From NCBI GenBank assembly GCA_030527765.1, contig JAUNAE010000066.1, positions 1 to 12,796 on the forward strand: 12,796 bases of DNA, written 5' to 3'. Source of the stretch: Eubacteriales bacterium (GTDB lineage: Bacteria; Bacillota_A; Clostridia; Lachnospirales; Lachnospiraceae). The notes below the pieces were generated by a model, which saw only the letters and a list, made by a program, of their open reading frames with translations, made no database searches and had not been told where the DNA came from. A program made the translations under genes and the position numbers. Shown here one piece after another: positions 1 through 7,918 of the stretch (position 1 is the stretch's first letter; every line of letters begins with the position of its first letter).

Positions 1-3000
1 CATTGATCGTATGCTCATTATGACCTTCACAAGAGCGGCAGCAGGAGAGATGAAAGAGCGACTCACGAGAGCGCTTGAAACAGCACTGTACGAAGATCCC
101 GGCAATGAACATCTGGAGCGGCAGATGACATTAATTCACACGGCGCAGATTACAACCATTGACGGATTCTGTTCTTACATTCTCCGGAATTATTTCCATA
201 CTATTGATCTGGATCCCGGGTATCGTGTGGCAGATGAGGGGGAACTGAAGCTTTTGAAAGAAGACGTTCTCGATCAGGTACTGAATGAAGCCTACGGGGA
301 AGAGACAGAAGCGTTCCGGCATTGTGTGGAGTTTTTTTGTACAGGAAAAAATGATGACAATCTGAATGAGCTCATTCTGAAATTATATGATACGGCCCAG
401 AGTGATCCCAATCCGGAAAAATGGCTCCGAGGATGTCTTAAGGGGTATCTCCCGGGAGAAACCGATGAGAACGCCTTCGGATGGATGGAGGATCTCTGGC
501 AGCTGGCAAAGGAAAAGCTTTTCAGTGCAAAAGGAGCTCTTTTGGAAGCAAGAGAGATCTGCCTGAGGGACGGCGGTCCTTATCTCTATGAGGATGCCAT
601 TGAGAGCGATCTTCTTGAGTTGGAAGTGCTGGAGCAGAAGGCTCTTGCCCGAGACTATGAAGGAATGTACACTTGCCTTCAAAATGTAAACTTCGCAAGG
701 CTTAGCAGCAAAAAGATGGAAGCAGAGGAACGCCTCAAAAAACAGGTGAAAGATCTGAGAGAGGAAGCCAAGGAGCTGATGAAGTCCAAGACCGGGGAAC
801 TGTTTGCCATGTCACTTCCGGAACTTCGGGAAGTGATGGAGTGCTGCTATGAGGCTTTGACCATATTGGTGCAGCTGACTCTTCGGTTTATGGAGGAGTT
901 CAGTAAGAAGAAGAGAGAAAAGAATCTGCTTGATTTCGGAGATATTGAGCATTTTGCCCTTGATATCCTGAGAACAGAGAACGAAGACGGAACGATCCAT
1001 CCGAATCAGGCAGCCCGGGAACTGTCTGAAAAATATGATGAGGTTATGGTGGATGAGTATCAGGACAGTAATATGGTTCAGGAAATCATCACCCAGTTTG
1101 TATCCGGATGGGCAAAGAATCAGAAGAATATTTTTATGGTGGGAGATGTGAAGCAGAGTATCTACCGGTTCCGTCAGGCGAAGCCGGAGCTGTTCATGGA
1201 GAAGTATCATAACTTTGATCCGGAAAAAGGTTCTGAGATTCGCATTGACCTTCACAACAATTTCCGAAGCCGGTCCTCGGTGCTTCACAGTGTAAACTAT
1301 CTGTTTCGTCAGTTGATGGGAGAAGACCTTGGCGGTGTTCTATATGATGCTGCAGCAGCCCTTTATCCGGGAGCAGAGTATCCGGACAATGAGAATCCGG
1401 ACTTTCCGAAGACGGAGGTTCTCTTCGTGGAGACGGAGGATCCGGAATATGAGGATGAGGAACTCTCCAGAGGCAAACAGGAACTGGAGGCCTTATCCAT
1501 TGCACAGAGAATTCAGGAAATGGTCGGAAAAGAAATGGTTTGCGACAGAAACGGTGGATTTCGGCCACTGGAATATGGGGATATTGTCGTTCTTCTTCGC
1601 TCCTTCAGCGGCATGGGAGAAACCTTTATGGACGTGCTGTCGTCCCGAAACATTCCGGTGTATGCGGCTTCAAGAACCGGATATTTCTCTGCTACGGAAG
1701 TGCGGACAATTTTGAACTATCTGAGAGTGGCGGACAATCCGAGACAGGACATTCCTCTTGCGGGAGTGCTGACTTCGCCCATTGGAGAATGTACCTCGGA
1801 GAATCTGGCTCTTTTGAAGGCTGCCTATCCGGAGGGAATGCTCTGGGACAGTGTGCAGGATTTCCTTCAGGAAAAAGAAGCAAAGATTGCGATTTCTGAG
1901 GAGGAGAGGACGGTTCTTCAGAAAAAAATCGGAAGTTTCGCAGAAACTCTTCAGGAGATTCGCCGGAAAACATCTTATGTTCCGGTACATCAGCTCATTC
2001 TGGAGGTTCTGGAGGAAACCGGATACGGGCGAATTGCCGCGGCCTATCCGGATGGAGCCCAGAGAAGTGCCAACCTTCTTATGCTCGTAGAGAAGGCTAT
2101 GGAATATGAGAAGACCAGTTACCGCGGTCTGTTCAACTTTGTGCGGTATATTGAACACCTTCATAAGTACGAAGTGGACTTCGGAGAAGTCAATCTTTTC
2201 GGTGCGGGACAGGGATCAGTTCAGATTATGACCATCCACAAAAGCAAGGGACTGGAGTTCCCGGTTGTCTTTGCCGCAGGTATGGGCAAACAGTTCAATA
2301 TGCGGGATACGAGAGCGGGATTTCTTGTACACCCGGAGCTGGGAATCGGTGTGGATGCCGTGCTTCCGGATCTTCGTCTGAAGGTTTCCTCTCCTCAGAA
2401 AAAACTGATCCAGAATCAGATACAGAAGGAGAATCTGGGAGAAGAACTCCGAGTCCTGTATGTGGCTCTTACAAGAGCCAAGGAGAAACTGATTCTCACA
2501 GGAACTGTGAAAGATCTTGAGAAAAAACTTGTGAAATACGCATCCCTTGCGGATCGAAAGCAGGAGCTCCTTCCATATGAGGTCAGAGAGAAAGCCATCT
2601 GTTACTGGGATTTCGTTCTCCCGGCACTGATGGGACACAGGTCTATGGATGATCTTATGAACAAGGTCCAGATTATGCAGAGAAAAAATCCGGTTCTCCA
2701 TGAGGATGTTTCGGAATTTCTTGTGCGGGATCTCCATGCACAGGATCTGGTGATGGAAGAACTGCAGCTGCAGACAGGAGCAGAACTTCAGAAGGAAGTG
2801 CTATTGTCCTGGGATCCGGAGAAAGTCTATGATGAGACGATTCGGGAGGAACTTTCCAAAAGATTTCAGTATACGTACCCGGATCATTGGCTCAAAGATA
2901 TTCCGGTAAAAATCAGTGTTTCAGAATTGAAGAAGCGTGCGTATCACGATGAGGCAGAACTGGAAGAAAGTATCTCATATGGAGATATTTCTGATGCAAG

Positions 3001-3655
3001 TGATGATTTGAAAGTTCCCGGTGAAAAAATGGATTCTCTGAAGGACGAATCCTCACAGAAGGATAAGAGTGCTGAATTTCCGGAAGTGGAACCGATTGTT
3101 CCGAGATTTATGCAGGAAAAGGCCGAGGAGGTTTTCACCGGATCTGCAAGAGGTACCGCCTATCATAAGGTGATGCAGTGTCTGGATTATGCAAAATGTG
3201 ATTCTCTCTCTCAAATCAAAGAACAGATTGAGAATATGGTAGAGACGGAACGATTAAGTTTGGAACAGGCCGCTTCTGTCAGAATTCTGGATATTAAAAA
3301 GTATTTGGAAAGTCCTCTTGGACTGCGCCAGAAGAAGGCGGCAGAGAAGAGGCTGCTTTTCAGAGAACAGCCCTTTATGATCATGAGAGAGTCTCAGGAA
3401 CTGGATGCTTCCTGGCATCCGGGAGTCTCCGTACTCGTCCAGGGAATTATCGATGCATATTTCATGGAAGGGGAGGATATCGTTCTTGTGGATTACAAGA
3501 CAGACCGTGTCCGTCCGGGACAGGAAGGGCATCTGCTGGAATTGTATCATGTACAGCTGGAAGATTATGCCTGTGCGTTGGAACGCATGACCGGGCGGAA
3601 AGTGAAGGAAGTCTATATCTATTCCTTCGCTCTGGGAAAACAAATTATATCATAA
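1..3655 (+). CDS. addA: AddA, helicase-nuclease subunit of AddAB (5'-truncated by window edge)
   Basis: This is the ATP-dependent helicase/nuclease subunit A, which with AddB processes double-strand DNA ends for RecA-dependent repair (the Gram-positive counterpart of RecBCD). The frame is open from base 2, and the first visible residues (IDRMLIMTFTRAAAGEM) are motif Ia. About 55-60 N-terminal residues with the Q motif and Walker A therefore lie outside the window. UvrD-type helicase motifs follow in order: Walker B DEYQD (1052-1066), GDVKQSIYRFRQA (1142-1180), NFRSR (1259-1273), IMTIHKSKGLEF (within 2219-2272) and LYVALTRAKEK (within 2441-2503). After an acidic Ser/Asp/Glu linker (about 2945-3110) comes a RecB-family nuclease domain with GTAYH (3152-3166), GIID (Asp codon 3452), DYKTD (3491-3505) and QLEDY (3554-3568). 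All the usual catalytic residues are present, so both helicase and nuclease look active. The visible 1,217 residues fit the family's roughly 1,200-1,270. addB would be expected just upstream. Confidence 0.97.
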   Translation, partial: IDRMLIMTFTRAAAGEMKERLTRALETALYEDPGNEHLERQMTLIHTAQITTIDGFCSYILRNYFHTIDLDPGYRVADEGELKLLKEDVLDQVLNEAYGEETEAFRHCVEFFCTGKNDDNLNELILKLYDTAQSDPNPEKWLRGCLKGYLPGETDENAFGWMEDLWQLAKEKLFSAKGALLEAREICLRDGGPYLYEDAIESDLLELEVLEQKALARDYEGMYTCLQNVNFARLSSKKMEAEERLKKQVKDLREEAKELMKSKTGELFAMSLPELREVMECCYEALTILVQLTLRFMEEFSKKKREKNLLDFGDIEHFALDILRTENEDGTIHPNQAARELSEKYDEVMVDEYQDSNMVQEIITQFVSGWAKNQKNIFMVGDVKQSIYRFRQAKPELFMEKYHNFDPEKGSEIRIDLHNNFRSRSSVLHSVNYLFRQLMGEDLGGVLYDAAAALYPGAEYPDNENPDFPKTEVLFVETEDPEYEDEELSRGKQELEALSIAQRIQEMVGKEMVCDRNGGFRPLEYGDIVVLLRSFSGMGETFMDVLSSRNIPVYAASRTGYFSATEVRTILNYLRVADNPRQDIPLAGVLTSPIGECTSENLALLKAAYPEGMLWDSVQDFLQEKEAKIAISEEERTVLQKKIGSFAETLQEIRRKTSYVPVHQLILEVLEETGYGRIAAAYPDGAQRSANLLMLVEKAMEYEKTSYRGLFNFVRYIEHLHKYEVDFGEVNLFGAGQGSVQIMTIHKSKGLEFPVVFAAGMGKQFNMRDTRAGFLVHPELGIGVDAVLPDLRLKVSSPQKKLIQNQIQKENLGEELRVLYVALTRAKEKLILTGTVKDLEKKLVKYASLADRKQELLPYEVREKAICYWDFVLPALMGHRSMDDLMNKVQIMQRKNPVLHEDVSEFLVRDLHAQDLVMEELQLQTGAELQKEVLLSWDPEKVYDETIREELSKRFQYTYPDHWLKDIPVKISVSELKKRAYHDEAELEESISYGDISDASDDLKVPGEKMDSLKDESSQKDKSAEFPEVEPIVPRFMQEKAEEVFTGSARGTAYHKVMQCLDYAKCDSLSQIKEQIENMVETERLSLEQAASVRILDIKKYLESPLGLRQKKAAEKRLLFREQPFMIMRESQELDASWHPGVSVLVQGIIDAYFMEGEDIVLVDYKTDRVRPGQEGHLLELYHVQLEDYACALERMTGRKVKEVYIYSFALGKQIIS

Positions 3656-3683
3656 GTGTATTGAGTAAAGTGCAGCGAGGAAA

Positions 3684-5096
3684 ATGGAAATGGCAGATGT
3701 GAATAAGGAATGGAAACTTCCGGAAGCTTTTGAAAGCCGCATGAGAGACATGCTGGGGGAGGAATATGAAGCTTTTGAGAAAAGTTTTTCAAGTTCAAGA
3801 ACTTATGGACTTCGTGTGAATCGATCCAAAATTTTGCCGGAACAGTTGAAGGAGCAGGTTCCCTTTGATCTGACTCCGATTCCGTGGATTGACAATGGAT
3901 ATTTTTATACAGAAGAGACAAAACCTTCCTGGTGTCCTTATTACCAGGCGGGACTGTACTATCTCCAGGAGCCGAGTGCCATGACACCGGCATCCAGGCT
4001 TCCCATAGAACCGGGAGACTATGTTCTGGATCTCTGTGCGGCTCCCGGGGGAAAGGCAACGGCTCTGGGAGATGCCCTGAATGGAGAGGGATTGTTATTT
4101 GCAAATGATATCAGTGCCAGCCGGGCAAAGGCGCTTATGAGAAATGTGGAATTGTTCGGTCTGACCAACGCCTGTGTCACATCCGAGCCGCCGGAAAAAC
4201 TTGTGGGGAAATTCCCGGAATTCTTTGACAAAATCATGCTGGATGCACCTTGTTCCGGAGAGGGAATGTTCCGAAAAGAAGAAGCTCTCTTAAGAGATTG
4301 GACTCCGGAGAAATCCAGGGAACTTTCGGAAATTCAGCGGAAACTGGTATTAAATGCAGTGGATATGCTGCGCCCGGGAGGAATGCTTTTGTATTCCACC
4401 TGTACCTTTGCACCGATTGAGGATGAAGGGACCATTTCCTGGCTTTTGACTGAGCGTCCGGAAATGGAACTCCTGGAAATTCCGGGATACGAAGGATTTG
4501 CCAAAGGAAATCCCAAATGGGGAAACGGCGATCCGAGAATTTCCCGGTGTGTAAGAATTTTTCCACATCAGATGGAAGGGGAGGGCCACTTCCTGGCACT
4601 TCTTCAAAAGAACGGAGAAGCTGCCCACACGGTTATTTCTCCGAGAGGAAATGTAAACAGGGATGCAAAGAAATGGATTCAGGCATTTCTGGATGAGATT
4701 CATCTGAAGTCTCTTGGTGGAAAGCCCTTTGACTGGAACCGGGTGGAAGTGCGAAATGACAAAGTCTATTACCTGCCTCCGGTGGATCTGGATCTGAGAG
4801 GAATTAAGTTCCTCCGAAACGGCATCTATCTGGGGGATATGAAGAAGAACCGCTTCGAGCCATCAGAACCCTTTGCCCTTGCTCTTCGAAAAGGGGAGGC
4901 GGATGCGGTCTCTCTGCCGGTTACGGATGAGCGCCTGACCCGGTATCTGAAAGGGGAACCAATTACCCTCGCTCCGGAAGAGACAGACAGGAGCAAAGGG
5001 TGGATTCTGCTCGCCGCAGACGGGCATCCATTCGCCTTCGGAAAACTGGTTGGTCAGACCTTGAAGAATAAATATCCGGTTGGATGGAGAGTGTAA
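3684..5096 (+). CDS. rsmF: RsmF-like 16S rRNA cytosine-C5 methyltransferase (NOL1/NOP2/Sun family)
   Basis: This is a SAM-dependent RNA m5C methyltransferase of about 470 residues, close to the ~479 residues of E. coli RsmF. Motif I (VLDLCAAPGGKAT) lies at residues 114-126. Motif IV (DAPCSGEGMF) puts its cysteine at 190, and motif VI (YSTCTF) puts the family nucleophile at Cys240; both conserved cysteines are intact. The N-terminal ~100 residues match the family's RNA-binding extension. The C-terminal part, ending GKLVGQTLKNKYPVGWRV, resembles the PUA-like RNA-binding domain of RsmF-type enzymes. The rRNA target cannot be read from sequence; the C1400-C1407 decoding region of 16S rRNA is the family precedent. 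It begins 28 bases after addA with no terminator between them, so co-transcription is likely. The start may be ATG 3690 rather than 3684: a GAGG at 3677-3680 sits 9 bases before 3690 but only 3 before 3684. The assignment to m5C methyltransferase is firm; the RsmF name is by architecture. Confidence 0.9.
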   Translation: MEMADVNKEWKLPEAFESRMRDMLGEEYEAFEKSFSSSRTYGLRVNRSKILPEQLKEQVPFDLTPIPWIDNGYFYTEETKPSWCPYYQAGLYYLQEPSAMTPASRLPIEPGDYVLDLCAAPGGKATALGDALNGEGLLFANDISASRAKALMRNVELFGLTNACVTSEPPEKLVGKFPEFFDKIMLDAPCSGEGMFRKEEALLRDWTPEKSRELSEIQRKLVLNAVDMLRPGGMLLYSTCTFAPIEDEGTISWLLTERPEMELLEIPGYEGFAKGNPKWGNGDPRISRCVRIFPHQMEGEGHFLALLQKNGEAAHTVISPRGNVNRDAKKWIQAFLDEIHLKSLGGKPFDWNRVEVRNDKVYYLPPVDLDLRGIKFLRNGIYLGDMKKNRFEPSEPFALALRKGEADAVSLPVTDERLTRYLKGEPITLAPEETDRSKGWILLAADGHPFAFGKLVGQTLKNKYPVGWRV

Positions 5097-5103
5097 GGGT
5101 TTG

Positions 5104-5132
5104 TTGACAAAAAAGCATTTTTTCTATATATT
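5104..5132 (+). promoter_or_regulatory. Predicted sigma-A promoter for valS
   Basis: A perfect -35 hexamer TTGACA (5104-5109) is separated by 17 bases from TATATT (5127-5132), which differs from the consensus TATAAT at one position. Transcription would start near 5138-5140, giving a leader of about 112 bases before the valS start codon. It lies 7 bases after the stop codon of the methyltransferase gene and makes valS the head of its own transcript. This is a sequence prediction only. Confidence 0.65.
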
Positions 5133-5146
5133 ATATGCAGAATATC

Positions 5147-5168
5147 AGCGCCTTTTCTAAGGCGTTTT
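5147..5168 (+). terminator. Stem-loop with short T run: weak terminator or 5'-end hairpin of valS mRNA
   Basis: CGCCTT (5149-5154) pairs perfectly with AAGGCG (5159-5164) across a TTCT loop. G5148-T5165 and A5147-T5166 extend it to 8 pairs, and four Ts (5165-5168) follow. It could end transcripts arriving from addA and the methyltransferase gene. It also lies only about 8 bases downstream of the predicted valS transcription start, so in that mRNA it would form a 5'-terminal hairpin, a placement better suited to mRNA protection than to attenuation. Either role is inference. Confidence 0.5.
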
Positions 5169-5192
5169 GACATTAGAACACTATGAAAAAAA

Positions 5193-5229
5193 GCGCCCGT
5201 CGCAGCGATGCGTCCAGGGCGTCTGTTTT
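5193..5229 (+). promoter_or_regulatory. Second stem-loop in the valS leader, GCGA tetraloop, T-rich tail
   Basis: GCGCCC (5193-5198) pairs with GGGCGT (5217-5222, one G-U). Inside it, CGCA (5201-5204) and TGCG (5209-5212) close a GCGA loop, which is a GNRA tetraloop. One further pair (5199-5214), a U-U mismatch and a two-base bulge at 5215-5216 join the two parts. CTGTTTTG follows, so it resembles an intrinsic terminator 12 bases before the valS Shine-Dalgarno. No T-box signature (AGGGTGG-ACCGCG type) is present. It may be a leader attenuator or only a structured spacer. Confidence 0.4.
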
Positions 5230-5241
5230 GTCACTGAAAAT

Positions 5242-5254
5242 GGAGGACAACATG
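5242..5254 (+). promoter_or_regulatory. valS ribosome binding site that decides the start
   Basis: GGAGG at 5242-5246 is followed by 5 bases and ATG at 5252. This fixes the start. The in-frame ATG 23 codons upstream at 5183 has no Shine-Dalgarno sequence and would add residues unlike a ValRS N-terminus. Confidence 0.85.
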
Positions 5255-7903
5255 AGCAAAGAACTTGCAAAAACCTATGATCCGAAGGGGATCGAGGAAC
5301 GTCTTTATACCAAATGGATGGAAAACGGATATTTCCATGCAAAAGTCAACCCGGACAAAAAACCATTCACCATCGTAATGCCGCCGCCGAACGTAACCGG
5401 ACAGCTGCACATGGGACATGCTCTGGATGAGACCATGCAGGATATCCTGATTCGTTTCAAGAGAATGCAGGGCTATGAAGCACTGTGGCAGCCGGGAACC
5501 GACCACGCAGCCATTGCGACAGAGGTTAAGGTTATCGAGAAACTCAAAAAAGAAGGAATCGACAAGAACGAGATCGGCCGCGAAGAGTTCCTGAAACATG
5601 CATGGGCATGGAAAGAGGAGTACGGCGGAAAGATCATCAATCAGCTGAAGAAACTCGGCGCATCTGCAGACTGGGAGAGAGAGCGTTTCACCATGGACGA
5701 AGGATGCTCCAAGGCTGTTCAGGAAGTGTTCATCAAGCTTTATGAAAAAGGATATATTTACAAGGGCTCCCGTATTATCAACTGGTGTCCGGTATGCCAG
5801 ACTTCTATTTCTGATGCTGAGGTAGAGCATGAGGATCAGGACGGATTCTTCTGGCACATCAACTATCCGATCGTCGGTGAGGAAGGACGTTTCGTAGAGA
5901 TTGCAACTACCCGTCCGGAAACACTTCTCGGAGATACTGCAGTGGCAGTGAATCCGGAGGATGACAGATACAAGGATCTCATTGGCAAAATGCTGAAGCT
6001 GCCTCTGACAGATCGTGAGATTCCTGTTATCGCCGATGAGTATGTAGACAAGGAGTTCGGAACCGGATGTGTAAAAATTACACCGGCTCATGACCCTAAC
6101 GACTTCGAGGTTGGACGTCGTCACAACCTGGAAGAGATCAATATTATGAATGATGATGCGACCATCAACTCCCTTGGAGGCAAATATGCGGGCATGGACC
6201 GCTATGAGGCTCGTAAGGCAATGGTTGCAGATCTGGAAGAACTTGGCCTTCTGGTCAAAGTCGTTCCACACAGCCACAGCGTAGGTACCCATGACCGCTG
6301 CGGTACAACCGTTGAGCCAATGATCAAACCACAGTGGTTTGTTAAGATGGACGAGATGGCAAAAGCTGCTATTAAAACACTGGAAGACGGAGATCTGACC
6401 TTCGTTCCGGAGCGTTTTGACAAGACATACCTGCACTGGCTGGAGAACATCCGCGACTGGTGTATTTCCCGTCAGCTGTGGTGGGGACATCGTATTCCGG
6501 CATATTACTGTGAGGAGTGCGGTGAGACCGTAGTTGCAAGAGAGATGCCGTCTGTTTGCCCGAAGTGCGGCGGCAGACATTTCCATCAGGATGAGGACAC
6601 TCTGGATACATGGTTCAGTTCTGCTCTTTGGCCGTTCTCTACTCTGGGCTGGCCGGACAAGACACCGGAACTGGAGTACTTCTATCCGACAGACGTTCTT
6701 GTAACCGGATATGACATTATTTTCTTCTGGGTTATCCGTATGGTATTCTCCGCTCTGGAGCAGACCGGAGAGGCACCGTTCCATCACGTTCTGATTCATG
6801 GTCTGGTACGTGATTCCCAGGGACGCAAGATGAGTAAATCCCTTGGAAACGGTATCGATCCACTGGAAGTCATCGACAAATACGGTGCAGATGCCCTGCG
6901 TCTGACACTCATGACCGGTAATGCACCGGGAAATGATATGCGATTCTACTGGGAAAAGGTTGAGGCAAATCGTAACTTTGCCAATAAGATCTGGAATGCT
7001 TCCCGTTTCATTATGATGAACCTGGAAGGAAAGACTGTGACAGAGCCGGCAGATGTTTCTGCTCTTTGCGCAGAAGATCAGTGGATTCTTTCCCGTATGA
7101 ATACAGTTGCAAAAGAAGTGACAGACAACCTGGAGAAATATGAACTCGGAATTGCTGTTTCCAAAGTTTATGATTTCCTGTGGGATGAGTTCTGTGACTG
7201 GTACATTGAGATGGCGAAGGTTCGTCTCTGGAAAGCAGAGGAGAATCCGGCAGCTGCAAACGATGCCCTTTGGACACTTCGCACAGTACTGACCGAGTCT
7301 CTGAAACTTCTTCATCCGTACATGCCGTTCATTACGGAGGAAATTTACTGTACCCTTCTTCCGGAAGAGGAGTCTATCATGATTTCCGAGTGGCCGGTAT
7401 ATCGTGAGGATTATCATTTCCCAACAGCTGAGATGGCTGTTACAAGCTTCCAGGAAGTTGTTCGCGGTATCCGTAACACAAGAACAGAGATGCAGGTTCC
7501 GATGAACCGTAAGACCAACGTATTCATCGTTGCAAAGGATGAGCAGACCGCTTCCATGTACGAGAACAGCAAGAAATCCTTTGTAAATCTTGCACTTGCA
7601 AAAGAAATTCATGTACAGACAGATAAGAACGGAATCGCAAGTGATGCTGTTTCGGTTGTTGTTGCAAACGGTGTTGCATACCTGCCTCTTGAGGATCTGG
7701 TTGACCGTGCAAAAGAACTTGAGCGTCTTACAAAAGAGCAGGAGCGTCTCACAAAAGAGATCGCACGCTGCGAGGGTATGCTGAAGAACCCGAACTTTGT
7801 AAACAAAGCGCCTCAGGCAAAAGTAGATGCCGAGAAAGAAAAACTTGCGAAATACCAGGAGATGAAAGATAAAGTTGAGGCTCAGCTGGCACAGCTTAGC
7901 TGA
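5252..7903 (+). CDS. valS: Valyl-tRNA synthetase
   Basis: This cytosolic class Ia aminoacyl-tRNA synthetase attaches valine to tRNA-Val. From ATG 5252 it is 883 residues, the normal size. The HIGH motif appears as HMGH at residues 53-56 after PPPNVTGQL, and the KMSKS loop is at 526-530. The CP1 editing domain, which removes mischarged threonine, contains [10 protein letters not shown] and [16 protein letters not shown]. Two metal-knuckle-like pairs are visible: C179-x2-C182 and a four-cysteine ribbon C420/C423/C436/C439. The anticodon-binding domain covers roughly 620-770. Residues about 812-883 form the Lys/Glu-rich C-terminal coiled coil with the typical NPNFVNKAP stretch. Codon use differs from the neighbours: arginine is often CGT, and TTA, CTA and TCA codons are absent, as expected for a highly expressed gene. 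It has its own predicted promoter and a structured leader without a T-box. The LtaS-like gene follows after 15 bases. Confidence 0.98.
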   Translation: MSKELAKTYDPKGIEERLYTKWMENGYFHAKVNPDKKPFTIVMPPPNVTGQLHMGHALDETMQDILIRFKRMQGYEALWQPGTDHAAIATEVKVIEKLKKEGIDKNEIGREEFLKHAWAWKEEYGGKIINQLKKLGASADWERERFTMDEGCSKAVQEVFIKLYEKGYIYKGSRIINWCPVCQTSISDAEVEHEDQDGFFWHINYPIVGEEGRFVEIATTRPETLLGDTAVAVNPEDDRYKDLIGKMLKLPLTDREIPVIADEYVDKEFGTGCVKITPAHDPNDFEVGRRHNLEEINIMNDDATINSLGGKYAGMDRYEARKAMVADLEELGLLVKVVPHSHSVGTHDRCGTTVEPMIKPQWFVKMDEMAKAAIKTLEDGDLTFVPERFDKTYLHWLENIRDWCISRQLWWGHRIPAYYCEECGETVVAREMPSVCPKCGGRHFHQDEDTLDTWFSSALWPFSTLGWPDKTPELEYFYPTDVLVTGYDIIFFWVIRMVFSALEQTGEAPFHHVLIHGLVRDSQGRKMSKSLGNGIDPLEVIDKYGADALRLTLMTGNAPGNDMRFYWEKVEANRNFANKIWNASRFIMMNLEGKTVTEPADVSALCAEDQWILSRMNTVAKEVTDNLEKYELGIAVSKVYDFLWDEFCDWYIEMAKVRLWKAEENPAAANDALWTLRTVLTESLKLLHPYMPFITEEIYCTLLPEEESIMISEWPVYREDYHFPTAEMAVTSFQEVVRGIRNTRTEMQVPMNRKTNVFIVAKDEQTASMYENSKKSFVNLALAKEIHVQTDKNGIASDAVSVVVANGVAYLPLEDLVDRAKELERLTKEQERLTKEIARCEGMLKNPNFVNKAPQAKVDAEKEKLAKYQEMKDKVEAQLAQLS

Positions 7904-7918
7904 ATATAGGAGGCATAC

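Noticed and set aside
1329..1899. Plus-strand ORFs in other frames inside addA
   Set aside because: They overlap the intact addA frame, lack ribosome binding sites and have Arg/Ser-rich low-quality products typical of shadow frames.
5167..5172. Second TTGACA as a -35 box for valS
   Set aside because: No acceptable -10 hexamer lies 16-18 bases downstream; that position is the A-rich/GCGCCC stretch.
5183..5251. In-frame ATG at 5183 giving valS a 23-residue N-terminal extension
   Set aside because: It has no Shine-Dalgarno, its sequence is mostly the leader hairpin, and GGAGG with good spacing precedes ATG 5252, where the family N-terminus begins.
5097..5251. T-box riboswitch for valS
   Set aside because: The region is too short, and neither the conserved T-box bulge sequence nor a specifier-like stem is visible.
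7721..7757. Short direct repeat near the end of valS (GAGCGTCT-ACAAAAGAG twice)
   Set aside because: It encodes the ERLTKE heptad pattern of the C-terminal coiled coil, so it is explained by protein structure.
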